This document shows, piece by piece, positions 55,458 through 64,000 of a DNA stretch of 64,000 nucleotides. Each line of letters starts with the position of its first letter. The stretch's first letter is position 1. The position numbers and the translations under genes are program-made. The stretch comes from Paenibacillus eucommiae (GTDB lineage: Bacteria; Bacillota; Bacilli; Paenibacillales; NBRC-103111): assembly GCF_017874215.1 (NCBI RefSeq), contig NZ_JAGGLB010000026.1, forward strand, positions 1 through 64,000. Direction: 5' to 3'. The notes under the pieces are model-generated. The model made no database searches. It was given only the letters and a program-made list of their open reading frames with translations, and had not been told where the DNA came from.

Positions 55458-56840
55458 ATGCGGTTTCAAAGACTTCAAAAACTTCAAAGATTTCAAAGCT
55501 TTCAAAGCTTTAACAGGTCTAACAGGTTTAAAACGATTGCTGTAAGCATGTTGTTGTTCGTAATGATTGTGGTTAGCGCTTGCTCAAACAATGGCGATGG
55601 AGGAAGCAAAGCATCAGGCAATGGCGGACAAGAGAAAGGAGGAAGTAAGGAGCCCGTCACGATTACGTACATGATCTCTCAGACATCACTGAAAGAAGTA
55701 CATAAGAAGATGGCTGAAAAGATCAAACAGGACGAGAATATTACGGTGGAATTCGAAGTCGTTCCGGATGTGCAGTACACCAATTTGCTGCAAACCAAGA
55801 TAGCATCGGGAGAGGTGCCGGATGTGGTTGCCTTGAACATGCCGGAGCACCTGCAGATTTTTAACATTGATAATTTCGAAGATTTGAGCAGCGAGCCGTG
55901 GGTAACCCGGTTGAACAATCCCGATCAATTCAAATATATGGACGGGAAGTTTTATGGCTTTCCATATGCGGCCCCTGAGCTAGCTTTAGGTGCGGTTTAT
56001 AATAAGAAAGTGTTTGCTGATTTAAGCTTGTCTGAACCGAAAACGTACAGTGAATTTATAAGTGCGCTGGATACAATCAAAGCATCTGGCATCGATCCGA
56101 TATATATGTCGAACAAAGAGCTATGGACCACCCAAATTGCGATGTTGATTTATACGAATGCAGCGTTGAAGGATCGGGCGGCTGCGACGTATACGGACTT
56201 GATTGAAAATAAGAAGAAATTTGCTGATGTTCCGGAATATAAGCAGGCGATGGAAGCTGTTAAACAGCTGGTAACGGGCGGCTATGTGAATAAGAATCAT
56301 GTGACGGCTACTTACGATATGGCCAAAGAAATGGTTGCCACGGAAAAGGCTGCTTTGATGATCAATGGTCAATTTGCGATTAATGATATTGCGGCCAAAT
56401 GGCCAAATGCCGACATTGGATTTTTCCCTATCCCTTACGAGGGTGCCGATTCGGTAGTGACATCGAATATTTTCAACAGTCTAGCCATCATGAAAAACGG
56501 CAAGCAAGTGGATAAGGTGAAAAAGTGGTTGGATCTCTGGTCTCAACCGGAGTATCAGAATTTGTTCAACCAAGAGAATCCGGGTATTCCCGGTGTTAAG
56601 GACGCCACACCTGGTGAAATTCATCCAGCGATTCAGTCGATCAATGACAATTACTTGAATAAAGGGAAAAGCTCTATTCAAATGAACGACTATTTCAATG
56701 CTATGGGCAACTTTGGGAGCGGCCTGTTGTATCCCATCTATGTAGAGATTCTGATGGATAGGAACATAGATGAGGCGATCAAGGACATTGACAAGGGCTG
56801 GCAGGACCTGGGCAAGGAGAAGAAACTGCCCGGTTTCTAA
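55458..56840 (+). CDS. sugar-binding lipoprotein, family 1
   Basis: 460 residues. The lipobox VVSAC puts the lipid cysteine at residue 42, far later than usual, because the n-region is lengthened by a 9-bp tandem repeat coding RFQ/RLQ/KLQ-type triplets. The binding domain shows LLQTKIASGEVPDVVALNMP and YGFPYAAPELALGAVYNKKVF. GAGGGG lies 8 bases or so before the ATG. It is followed by two permeases and a GHL6 protein, the same order as at 47171-52471. Confidence 0.92.
   Translation: MRFQRLQKLQRFQSFQSFNRSNRFKTIAVSMLLFVMIVVSACSNNGDGGSKASGNGGQEKGGSKEPVTITYMISQTSLKEVHKKMAEKIKQDENITVEFEVVPDVQYTNLLQTKIASGEVPDVVALNMPEHLQIFNIDNFEDLSSEPWVTRLNNPDQFKYMDGKFYGFPYAAPELALGAVYNKKVFADLSLSEPKTYSEFISALDTIKASGIDPIYMSNKELWTTQIAMLIYTNAALKDRAAATYTDLIENKKKFADVPEYKQAMEAVKQLVTGGYVNKNHVTATYDMAKEMVATEKAALMINGQFAINDIAAKWPNADIGFFPIPYEGADSVVTSNIFNSLAIMKNGKQVDKVKKWLDLWSQPEYQNLFNQENPGIPGVKDATPGEIHPAIQSINDNYLNKGKSSIQMNDYFNAMGNFGSGLLYPIYVEILMDRNIDEAIKDIDKGWQDLGKEKKLPGF
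55464..55535 (+). repeat. 9-bp tandem repeat in signal-peptide coding region
   Basis: Eight consecutive 9-base units: five of the TTTCAAAGA/CTTCAAAAA type (55464-55508), two of the TTTAACAGG type (55509-55526), then a degenerate one. Because the unit is a multiple of three, copy-number change would lengthen or shorten the positively charged start of the lipoprotein without breaking the frame. Confidence 0.85.
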
Positions 56841-56851
56841 ATCATAGGACG

Positions 56852-57724
56852 ATGAAGAAAATCTTGAATTTATACAGCTATTCCCTTACTTATCCGGCGC
56901 TGCTGATTTACTTTGTTTTTTTCGTAGTTCCTGTTGGCGCCGGGCTTGCAATGGCTTTTACGGATTGGAACCTGCAAAATCTGCTGCAGCCAAAGTTCAA
57001 CGGACTGGACAATTTCAAGATCATCGTGGACGATGCGAGGTTCATCAAATCACTCTGGAATACGCTGGTGTTCGCTTTCTTTACAACCGTATTCAAAGTC
57101 ATGTTTGGCTTGCTGCTCGCGCTTGCTCTGGTTCAGAAGCTAAAGCTCAGAAGCTTGTACAGGTCGATTTTTTTCTTTCCGGCGATGCTAAGTGTGGTTG
57201 TGATTGGCGTTATTTTTACCTCAGTGTTTCAAATGGGTGGATTGTTCGATCAGCTTCTGAATGTGTTTGGCATTCAAGCGGAAATCAATTGGCTGGGACA
57301 GGGAAGCACGGCTATGCTTGTCATTATTTTAACGGAAATATGGCAGTGGAGCGGTGTGATCATGATCATCTTTATTGCCGGATTGATGGGCATTCCAACC
57401 GACTATTATGAAGCGGCGAGAATTGACGGGGCCTCTTGGTGGGGGCGGTTTAAGCACATAACCTTTCCACTACTGGCTCCTGCGTTCACCATTTCGGTTA
57501 CGATCAGCCTGGTCGGAGGGTTGAAGGTGTTTGCTATCGTTTATGTACTAACCAATGGTGGACCAGGCTTCTCTACGCAGGTATTGTCTACCTATATTTT
57601 CCAGGCGTTTACAAACGGCTTACTGGGCCGATCTAGTGCGATGGGGCTAGTATTGACCGTGCTCGTGACCTCATTCACGCTCGTCTTGAATTACTTTCTG
57701 CGCAGAAGGGAGATCGAGATGTAA
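56852..57724 (+). CDS. sugar ABC transporter permease, UgpA/MalF type
   Basis: 290 residues with about six helices and the loop EAARIDGASWWGRFKHITFPLL. It starts 11 bp after the receptor stop with only a weak ribosome site (AGGA), so translation may depend on coupling. Its stop overlaps the next start (TAATG). Confidence 0.93.
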   Translation: MKKILNLYSYSLTYPALLIYFVFFVVPVGAGLAMAFTDWNLQNLLQPKFNGLDNFKIIVDDARFIKSLWNTLVFAFFTTVFKVMFGLLLALALVQKLKLRSLYRSIFFFPAMLSVVVIGVIFTSVFQMGGLFDQLLNVFGIQAEINWLGQGSTAMLVIILTEIWQWSGVIMIIFIAGLMGIPTDYYEAARIDGASWWGRFKHITFPLLAPAFTISVTISLVGGLKVFAIVYVLTNGGPGFSTQVLSTYIFQAFTNGLLGRSSAMGLVLTVLVTSFTLVLNYFLRRREIEM

Positions 57725-58548
57725 TGACTTCCTTCCATAATAAAGCGAAAATGATCCTGCTGGAGCTGCTCGTTGTGCTCTCAAGCCTGATTATTGTGTT
57801 TCCTCTGTTGATGATGATCTTCGGATCGCTGAAAACGCCCATGGAAGCTGCGCAGTTCAATATTAAGCTGCCAACGGAATGGAAATTCGATAACTACAGC
57901 TTTGTTTTTCATGCAGGCGGCATCATGAGGGCCTTTTACAACAGTGTAATCATCACTTCATTCGCGACCCTGGCTACAGTGGTCATGTCATCGGCGGCCG
58001 CTTTTGTTATCGCCAGAAGAAATACGAGATTAACGGAAATGATGTATATTTTCTTTTTGATCGGCATCATTGCACCGATGCAAATTGTTACCACATATGC
58101 TTTGTTAAAGGCTCTGGGATTGATGGGATCCTTCTTGGGTGTCATTTTGGTCAATGCAGCTATTAATGTGCCTTTTAGCATATTTTTATATTGTGGTTTT
58201 ATCAAAAGCATTCCGCGTGATCTCGACGAAGCAGCAGCCATTGATGGATGTGGCTCGTACCGGCTTTTTGCCCGGATAATTTTGCCCTTACTATTGCCTG
58301 TGGTTGCTTCGAATGTCATTTTCTTAGTGCTTGGCATCTGGAATGATATCATGCTGCCCTTATATTTTCTGAGTGGAACCAAGTGGCCGCTGCCGCTTAT
58401 GGTTTACAAGTTCTTCGGGCAATACTTCAGCAACTGGAACTATGTATTTGCCGATTTGATTATCTCAGCAATACCAGTCGTCGTGTTATTTTTGACAGCT
58501 CAGAAATATATAGTTTCTGGTGTTGTTGCTGGAGCGGTTAAGGGCTGA
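57724..58548 (+). CDS. sugar ABC transporter permease, UgpE/MalG type
   Basis: 274 residues with about six helices, the loop EAAAIDGCGSYRLFARIILPLL and the tail YIVSGVVAGAVKG. Coupled to the preceding permease. The following 105 bp to the GHL6 gene contain only its ribosome site; no terminator is seen, so the hydrolase is in the same operon. Confidence 0.93.
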   Translation: MTSFHNKAKMILLELLVVLSSLIIVFPLLMMIFGSLKTPMEAAQFNIKLPTEWKFDNYSFVFHAGGIMRAFYNSVIITSFATLATVVMSSAAAFVIARRNTRLTEMMYIFFLIGIIAPMQIVTTYALLKALGLMGSFLGVILVNAAINVPFSIFLYCGFIKSIPRDLDEAAAIDGCGSYRLFARIILPLLLPVVASNVIFLVLGIWNDIMLPLYFLSGTKWPLPLMVYKFFGQYFSNWNYVFADLIISAIPVVVLFLTAQKYIVSGVVAGAVKG

Positions 58549-58653
58549 GCCCAATAATGCAAATAAATCGGCTGAAGAGGCAAAGCTTTATACAAGCATT
58601 ATCCTTATAATTTGAATCAAAGCCCAAAATAAATTTATAAAAGGAGTTATACG

Positions 58654-60621
58654 ATGCGATACATTAAAAGAGCGGTTCATATTGATTTTCATACCCTGCC
58701 GGACATTCCTGATTTTGGCGCTAATTTTGACGCTAAAGTGTTTGCCCAAACGCTGAAGGATGCCAAGGTGGAATTCATTAATGCATTCGCCAAATGTAAT
58801 CTTGGCTATGCCTACTATCCGACAGAGGTTGGGGTCACGCATCCGCATCTGGATTTCGATATGTTCGGGCAAACGGTAGAAGAGTGCCATAAGCTGGGCA
58901 TTGGTGTCACTGCGTACTTTAACCTCGGATTGGATCATGAAATGGCCCGCAAACACCGGGAATGGACCATCGTCAATAAAGAAGGACAGGTAATCTACGG
59001 GGACAGGACGGAGCATTTCTTCCGGAATATGTGTCTGAACTCAGGTTACGGAGATTACATGCTGGACATGATTAAAGAGGTTCTTGACCGTTATCCGGTT
59101 GAAGGGGTTTTCCTCGATTGTATCAATATGCACCCTTACCCGTGCTATGGCAATGAGTGTAACGAGGATATGGTGGAGCGCGGCATGGATCCGCTGAACG
59201 ATGAGCAGGTGCTGGCTTTCTCCAGATTACAGACGCTCGAATATTGCCGCAAGGTTAAAGAGCTCGTAGGAGATGACAAGTTCCTGTACCTCAACGGCCT
59301 GCTCTTTGGCGAGTCCCAGGGACTGAGCACGCATGCGGAGATTGAATGCCTGCCAGGACTCTGGGGGTATGATTTCTTCCCGGCTCAAGTAGCCTATGCC
59401 CGGAATTTGGGTATCCAGGTGTTCTATATGACGGGACGGTTTCAGGCGAGCTGGGGAGATTTCGGCGGTCTGAAGACCAAAGCATCGCTTGAGAATGATT
59501 GCTGGGATGCGATCAGCAACGCCGTAACGACATCGGTTGGCGATCATATGCATCCGCGTGACGGGCTGGATCAGGCTGTATATCGAATGGTCGGAGAAGT
59601 GTATACCGAGCTTGAGAAATATGAGCCATGGACGGATCATGCCAAAGCGGTGGCGGAGATTGGGGTGCTGGTTCCGGTCAGCGGAGTGATCAGCAATTAT
59701 CACAACGCGGCTGTCCGCCTGCTCGGAGAGCTTAAATACACGTATAATCTCATCGATGAACGTATGGATCTAACCCCCTACCAAGTCATTATCCTGCCCG
59801 ATGAGCTGACGGTTTCACCAGTGCTAAAGGCCAAGCTGGAGCAGCATCTGGCTGCGGGCAAAGGGATCATCAGCTCGGGCTATGGCGGACTTAATCCGGA
59901 GAAGACGGCATTTGCGGTCGAGGCGTGGAATCTGGATTATGACGGAGAGGACCCATGGAATGCCTCCTATTTCACCATGCTGGAGCCTACATCGGGGGAT
60001 ATCCCGGATATGCCGCATGCCGTCTACAAACAGGGCATCCTGATGCAGCTGAGAGAAGGCGCGAGCATGGTGGCTGATTATATCCAGCCGTACTTTAACC
60101 GTCATTGGGATGGCTTTCACGGCTACTTTTATACACCTCCTGAGAAAAGCACCGGCCGTCCCGCCCTGGCCCGATCGGGGAATGTATTTCAGTTCAGCTT
60201 CAAGATTTTCTCGGCCTACCACCAGTATGCGATGGTCACTCATAAGAATATGGTCAAATATTGCCTGGAGCAGCTGCTGGCTAGTCCGCTCATAAAGTGC
60301 GAGAATATTTCGTCCTCCTCACGGATAACGGTGACCCAAAAGGAACATATGCGCATCATTCATATTAAAGCGACACAACCGGAAAAAAGAGGCAACTATA
60401 ATGTGGTCGAGGACTGGCAGGCGCTGTCGGATGGCGTGGTTTATCTGAGAAGCGGGGAAGATGGCAAGGAAGGCAATGCAAATGGAGGTAAAGAAGACAC
60501 TGGAGTCAAAGCCGTATATCTGGCTCCGTCGAAAGAGCCTTTGGCCTATGAGCATGTAAATGGTTATATGCGTATTGCTCTGCCGAAGGTGGAAGGGTAT
60601 GCGATGGTAGTTGTGGAATAA
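58654..60621 (+). CDS. GHL6-type glycoside hydrolase (paralog)
   Basis: 655 residues, no signal peptide. The TIM barrel (about 1-310) has GVTAYFNLGLDHEMARKH, NMCLNSGYGDYM, GVFLDCINMHPYPCYGNEC (strand-end Asp plus Cys residues) and DFFPAQVAYARN. The A4-like middle domain (about 330-450) has YQVIILPDELTVSP, and a beta domain ends the protein. It shares domain order and operon position with the protein at 50381 but is well diverged, so a related but different substrate is likely. AAGGAG precedes the ATG. A strong two-way terminator follows. Confidence 0.75.
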   Translation: MRYIKRAVHIDFHTLPDIPDFGANFDAKVFAQTLKDAKVEFINAFAKCNLGYAYYPTEVGVTHPHLDFDMFGQTVEECHKLGIGVTAYFNLGLDHEMARKHREWTIVNKEGQVIYGDRTEHFFRNMCLNSGYGDYMLDMIKEVLDRYPVEGVFLDCINMHPYPCYGNECNEDMVERGMDPLNDEQVLAFSRLQTLEYCRKVKELVGDDKFLYLNGLLFGESQGLSTHAEIECLPGLWGYDFFPAQVAYARNLGIQVFYMTGRFQASWGDFGGLKTKASLENDCWDAISNAVTTSVGDHMHPRDGLDQAVYRMVGEVYTELEKYEPWTDHAKAVAEIGVLVPVSGVISNYHNAAVRLLGELKYTYNLIDERMDLTPYQVIILPDELTVSPVLKAKLEQHLAAGKGIISSGYGGLNPEKTAFAVEAWNLDYDGEDPWNASYFTMLEPTSGDIPDMPHAVYKQGILMQLREGASMVADYIQPYFNRHWDGFHGYFYTPPEKSTGRPALARSGNVFQFSFKIFSAYHQYAMVTHKNMVKYCLEQLLASPLIKCENISSSSRITVTQKEHMRIIHIKATQPEKRGNYNVVEDWQALSDGVVYLRSGEDGKEGNANGGKEDTGVKAVYLAPSKEPLAYEHVNGYMRIALPKVEGYAMVVVE

Positions 60622-60630
60622 CATTGAAAA

Positions 60631-60670
60631 AACAAGCCAATCCCCTTTATGGGGTTTGGCTTGTTTCGTT
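60631..60670. terminator. bidirectional terminator
   Basis: 60631-60645 pairs with 60651-60665 (AACAAGCCAA plus CCCC with GGGG plus TTGGCTTGTT, one T-T mismatch) around a 5-base loop, with T-rich sequence after it on the plus strand and an A run before it. It serves the GHL6 gene on the plus strand and the nucleotidyltransferase gene on the minus strand. Confidence 0.85.
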
Positions 60671-60689
60671 TGTTTCGTTCAGATATAAA

Positions 60690-61307
60690 TCACGATGTTA
60701 ATTGATCAATGTGTTTTATCCATTCATGACCACTCGGAAACTGTATGTTCAAAGATGATCTAAGCCATTCGATTGCTTGTGGGGAAAGAGATGGAAGCAG
60801 CAAAAGCAGATCATTAAGATCCTTTGTCCTGATTTCTGAACTGCTGCCCTTATAAAGAAGTTGTATTTCTGGCTTCAAGTAAGGTACTCCCTCATGTGTT
60901 GTGGAGCATATATCTTTCACTGGTCTCCGAATCGAGGTTTCTCTGCCATAAACCCAGGCTTCCTCTTCCGTGTCAACGATCATAATCTGAAAGGCCCAAG
61001 GTGAAGTTGCGTCTTTACTTACCCAAATATCTTTCGTGGCGGTTAGCCGTTCTCCTTCTTTCCAGAGACTCAGGTTTCCTTTGTGCGCTTTGTACAGCAA
61101 CCAATCTTTTGACAAATATTCGAACGCGGTGAATTGATCTTCTCGAAATATGATTACATCGATATCCTCATGGACCCTCGATTGCCTTCCTAAGTACAAA
61201 TCTAGAGCCCAACCACCTGCAATACACCATTTCACTGAAATATTGGAAAAGATTCTGAAAATATCAGGTACAGTTAAAGGCAGCCAATTATAATAGTCCG
61301 TCCTCAA
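60690..61307 (-). CDS. nucleotidyltransferase, aminoglycoside/lincosamide adenylyltransferase-like
   Basis: 205 residues. Nucleotidyltransferase-fold signature: GGWALD at 31-36 and HEDIDV at 46-51 provide the metal-binding acids. The rest fits the aminoglycoside 2''-adenylyltransferase/LinA-like group, which adds AMP to antibiotics or other small molecules. The TTG start is supported by AAGGAGG seven bases upstream. It is unrelated to sugar use and marks the end of the carbohydrate block. Antibiotic resistance is possible but cannot be concluded from sequence. Confidence 0.75.
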   Translation of the reverse strand: MRTDYYNWLPLTVPDIFRIFSNISVKWCIAGGWALDLYLGRQSRVHEDIDVIIFREDQFTAFEYLSKDWLLYKAHKGNLSLWKEGERLTATKDIWVSKDATSPWAFQIMIVDTEEEAWVYGRETSIRRPVKDICSTTHEGVPYLKPEIQLLYKGSSSEIRTKDLNDLLLLLPSLSPQAIEWLRSSLNIQFPSGHEWIKHIDQLTS

Positions 61308-61543
61308 AATTATCCTCCTTAATGAAATGAACTTAATAGTTTAGCGTGGCCAGGTAATAGTGCGACAAGTTGTCCGTAATGCAGATTACTAAACAAAATA
61401 AGCACTATATATTAGTGTAGCATAAAGAGAGAGGAAGGCTAGCAGTAGGTTGCTGATCGGCTGAATCAAGGTCATGGCAGCTAAAACGATGCAGAAGTGG
61501 ACATGAGGTACGTTATTTCCCCGAAATCGGTCTGATTCGAAAG

Positions 61544-61630
61544 CCTTACGGACATGACAGACCTTATTTGCCCATAAAAGGGCTAGAACAAGAGAAAATA
61601 TGCCCAATAAGGGCTTCTGTGTCCGTAAGG
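61544..61630. repeat. compound palindrome with nested hairpins
   Basis: Outer arms ccttacggaca (61544-61554) and tgtccgtaagg (61620-61630) are perfect 11-bp complements. Two small hairpins sit inside: gcccataaaagggc (61570-61583) and gcccaataagggc (61602-61614). A further tccgtgatgtccgtaa segment follows near 61662. It lies in the 61308-62088 gap, which shows no convincing gene. Confidence 0.7.
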
Positions 61631-61881
61631 AATCCAAAAGATGTGATTTTGCCAAAATAACGTCCGTGATGTCCGTAAGCATTTTCGCCAAACATTTCGT
61701 CAAACCTCTCGCCTCTCGCAAGCCTCTCGTCAAGCTTCTCACCGACAACTCGCCAAAAAGCGTTCCTCGGTATAAACAGACTAATCTCAAACGGACAGCC
61801 AGTAGACGTCTGCTTCCTGAGGCAAAGGGATAGTGATTACAATGAACATTTGGAATTCCTTACAGATTCCTTTATCCAACA

Positions 61882-61915
61882 GCGATAATACATCACTACT
61901 TATTTGCATTATCGC
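61882..61915. other. short hairpin in intergenic gap
   Basis: gcgataat at 61882-61889 pairs with attatcgc at 61908-61915 around an 18-base loop. No gene starts or ends next to it and its role is unknown. Confidence 0.4.
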
Positions 61916-61992
61916 TTAGTCGCATTACCGCTTTACTTATATAAATTGACGAGAGATTAATGTGAAATGTCAACAACTCATCTTTATTAACA

Positions 61993-62025
61993 CAAAAAAC
62001 CGTCAGGAGAATCATTCCTGACGGT
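61993..62025 (-). terminator. terminator of the right-edge beta-helix gene
   Basis: On the minus strand, a stem ACCGTCAGGA/TCCTGACGGT with a short loop is followed by TTTTTTG. It lies about 65 bp after the stop codon of the gene ending at 62089. Confidence 0.8.
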
Positions 62026-62088
62026 AATCGATGCGCAGCTATTCATACAGCTCTTACAATTCATACCGCTAATTAGCAATGAAGAACC

Positions 62089-64000
62089 CTAAGGATAAAC
62101 CTGACAATTCAAAACGCCTGCATCCGTAATCGTGACTTTATAGGAAGTTCCGTTAGGTGACTTCATGATGTAACCTTCTCCAGCGGTGCCCAGAGCGTTA
62201 TTTAGCTGATTGATGAAGGATTCGCGATGCAGAATTTCCTGCTGTGCGAATACCTCCATGCCGGATACGAGGATTGAGCCGCTGTCTGCTGATATTTGTA
62301 AATAAGCGGAAGCTGCGGCAGCCGGCACCGCAATCGCTTTCACGACTTGCGTCCATTTCGTCGTCTTGATATCTGCAGTTGTAATCAATGTAAAGGAGCC
62401 GATGACCACTCCGCTTGCATTCACCCATACGATTTTGACGGTTTCATCCGCGCCCCCGGTCGTATATTTCGCCCACCCGCGGAAGGAAATCGCATGGCCC
62501 TGCGGAATAGGGAAGGGGTGAGAATAAATATAGGAAATTCCGGAGGATGCTTTCACCTCAATAGCACTTTGGAAACCAAGCGGTACATCCATGGTGTTTT
62601 TGCGGAAATAAACAGTACCTGTTCCTGTGTACACATACATCATCCAGCCCGACTTCGGATTGGTGTCCGAAACAGCTGCCATATATTGCCCTGTAGTGTC
62701 CACATTGACAGCAAGGTTCGTAAAGCTCTCCTGATCATTAACCAGCTTATTGTAAAACACAGAATCTGTATCGGTAAAGTTGAAACGGGTATGCTCCACA
62801 TGAACGCGGTCTCTGTCTGAGCTGGCGATCCGGTAATCGGCCCACTCGTGAAATTTTGATTTTTCGATAATCACCTTGTAGGCGGGGGCGGCACTTAGTC
62901 CATGAATCACATATGCCGTTGAAATACCGCCAAAGCCAGAAGTTCGTTTGGTGAAGACCCGATTTAGAAGCAGCCTGCCCTCGGTATTAGGCGCAACCTC
63001 GAATAAATGCTGATAGTTGCCTCCTTGAAAGCCCATATCCGATTGGGTGATATAAGCATCTCCTTCCAAATATCCCCACGTACTGCCGATTTCGATTGTG
63101 CAATTGCTGAGGGTAAATACACTTCCTTTAAAGGCGTAGCCTTCGGCACTTGCTACTTTCAATATGGCGCAATTGTCAATGGTCAGGGAAGTATCTTTAT
63201 TATAGAAGCAATATGCATCTGCATGGCTGTAAGGAGTAGGGCTTAATGTATTCCATTCATAAGGACTGCAGTCGATGACACCGCCCATTATTTTTAAAAC
63301 TCCGTTAGGTTGATTAAGGATCATGCAGTTCTGTACACTTCGAAAATGAATGCCAAAAATGTAGTTCTCACTTTGCGGTGCATCCAGGGGACTCGGATCG
63401 TCCAAATAAGCTCCATATTGAAGTCCAACTATAAACCGGTTGATCTGCAAACCATATATTTTGATATGCTCGGCAGGTCTTGTATTGCTTTCAGAGCGCC
63501 AGTGGACGCCGCATTTATAGTTCAGACTGAATTCATATGCGATGACTTTTATATTATACAATTGCAAATATAAGCCGGCGATTTCCAACACACAATCCCG
63601 TTCGGCGGCGGTATCTGAGCTTGAACTGATTCCCCACAACCAGAAGCCGTTGAAGTCGATTTTCTGGTCAATACCAAACATCCGGACGGATTTTACATAG
63701 TAATCTCTATTGAAGATAACCGGTTTTCCAGAATCAAAAGCGGCCTGCACCGCTGCCGTATCGTCAAGTCCAGTCCCGACTTTATAAAAGTCAGGAGTTA
63801 TAGATCTACCGGCAAATTCCGAATCGATTCGTTCAAAGTTGCCATTCACATCGATACTATCCAAAGGATCCGTTTGCTTCAGCTTCAAATTAGGAGTTAG
63901 TGTTGTTGTGGAAGGACCCGTGACCGAGCTTCCCAGCATTAAATCCTTCACTTTCGTGCGGCTCTCTATTGGATCGGCATAGGCTTTGGATATAGCGCCA
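62089..64000 (-). CDS. pectate-lyase-like beta-helix protein (5' end outside window)
   Basis: At least 636 residues; the frame is open through the right edge. Residues upstream of the GTG at 63951 (AISKAYADPIESRTKVKD) read as ordinary protein, so that GTG is not the start. A Pectate_lyase_3-type beta-helix follows, beginning near SITPDFYKVGTGLDDTAAVQAAFDS and running for about 400 residues. A C-terminal part of about 150 residues looks like a carbohydrate-binding sandwich, followed by a short tail. No signal peptide can be judged because the start is missing. It is a distant relative of the Tat-exported protein at 24596. It could be a polysaccharide lyase or a tailspike-like protein. Confidence 0.75.
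   Translation of the reverse strand, partial: GAISKAYADPIESRTKVKDLMLGSSVTGPSTTTLTPNLKLKQTDPLDSIDVNGNFERIDSEFAGRSITPDFYKVGTGLDDTAAVQAAFDSGKPVIFNRDYYVKSVRMFGIDQKIDFNGFWLWGISSSSDTAAERDCVLEIAGLYLQLYNIKVIAYEFSLNYKCGVHWRSESNTRPAEHIKIYGLQINRFIVGLQYGAYLDDPSPLDAPQSENYIFGIHFRSVQNCMILNQPNGVLKIMGGVIDCSPYEWNTLSPTPYSHADAYCFYNKDTSLTIDNCAILKVASAEGYAFKGSVFTLSNCTIEIGSTWGYLEGDAYITQSDMGFQGGNYQHLFEVAPNTEGRLLLNRVFTKRTSGFGGISTAYVIHGLSAAPAYKVIIEKSKFHEWADYRIASSDRDRVHVEHTRFNFTDTDSVFYNKLVNDQESFTNLAVNVDTTGQYMAAVSDTNPKSGWMMYVYTGTGTVYFRKNTMDVPLGFQSAIEVKASSGISYIYSHPFPIPQGHAISFRGWAKYTTGGADETVKIVWVNASGVVIGSFTLITTADIKTTKWTQVVKAIAVPAAAASAYLQISADSGSILVSGMEVFAQQEILHRESFINQLNNALGTAGEGYIMKSPNGTSYKVTITDAGVLNCQVYP

Noticed and set aside
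55348..55545. 65-codon frame overlapping the receptor start
   Set aside because: It is an alternative frame through the 9-bp repeat, and its product is repetitive without any motif.
61389..61790. 133-codon open frame on the minus strand with hydrophobic stretches
   Set aside because: It runs across the compound palindrome and a cctctcg-rich stretch, has no ribosome site and no recognisable motif.

Overview
The window reads as the chromosome of a Paenibacillus-like member of the Bacillota. The evidence is the AGGAGG-type ribosome binding sites with frequent TTG and GTG starts, S-layer-homology (SLH) anchored enzymes, LplB/YtcP-type sugar permeases, YesM/YesN-type two-component systems and lipoprotein sugar receptors. 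Almost all of the sequence is carbohydrate-utilisation DNA. No rRNA, tRNA, intact mobile element, CRISPR array or phage gene is seen.

Layout. (1) 1-478 is non-coding: a 120-bp imperfect palindrome and two 89-bp tandem units, each ending in a terminator-like hairpin. (2) 479-17112 is a long plus-strand run: two permeases, a membrane-bound AraC-type regulator, a putative glycosidase, a sugar-binding lipoprotein, a giant beta-helix/discoidin/SLH surface protein, a Cys4-containing Gfo/Idh/MocA oxidoreductase, a beta-propeller glycosidase gene broken by one in-frame TGA (14834), and a six-hairpin glycosidase. (3) 17113-17441 holds four palindromes. (4) 17442-22465 (minus) carries a ceramidase-like hydrolase and a YesN/YesM response regulator and sensor kinase. 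(5) 22651-38018 (plus) has two paralogous sugar-binding lipoproteins that share a duplicated promoter block. Between them lie a Tat-exported beta-helix protein, a second Cys4 Gfo/Idh protein, an SLH-anchored esterase and an aldo/keto reductase. Two permeases and an SLH protein follow. (6) 38019-39096 is about 1.1 kb of non-coding DNA with a terminator, a decayed sensor-kinase start, an orphan promoter copy and a second four-palindrome array. (7) 39097-43179 is a large secreted CBM/TIM-barrel protein. (8) 43404-52471 holds an AraC/cupin regulator divergent from a GH78 alpha-L-rhamnosidase, then a binding protein, two permeases and a GHL6-type hydrolase. (9) 52703-60621 holds a sensor kinase and response regulator, then a second binding protein/two permeases/GHL6 module. 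(10) 60690-64000 (minus) has a nucleotidyltransferase, a palindrome-rich gap, and a beta-helix protein that runs off the right edge.

How it may work together. Surface-anchored or secreted beta-helix proteins, the esterase and the CBM enzymes would open a branched polymer. GH78 points to rhamnose-containing material such as rhamnogalacturonan. Lipoprotein receptors and permease pairs would import oligosaccharides, and cytoplasmic glycosidases, Gfo/Idh proteins and the aldo/keto reductase would finish them. No transporter ATPase is present, so a shared MsmX-type ATPase elsewhere is expected. Substrates are inferred, not shown.

The most notable signals are: the single TGA in place of a Trp codon; a promoter-like element present three times around the GH78 locus; two four-palindrome arrays with the same spacing but different sequence; and a duplicated receptor locus that carries a histidine-kinase fragment.
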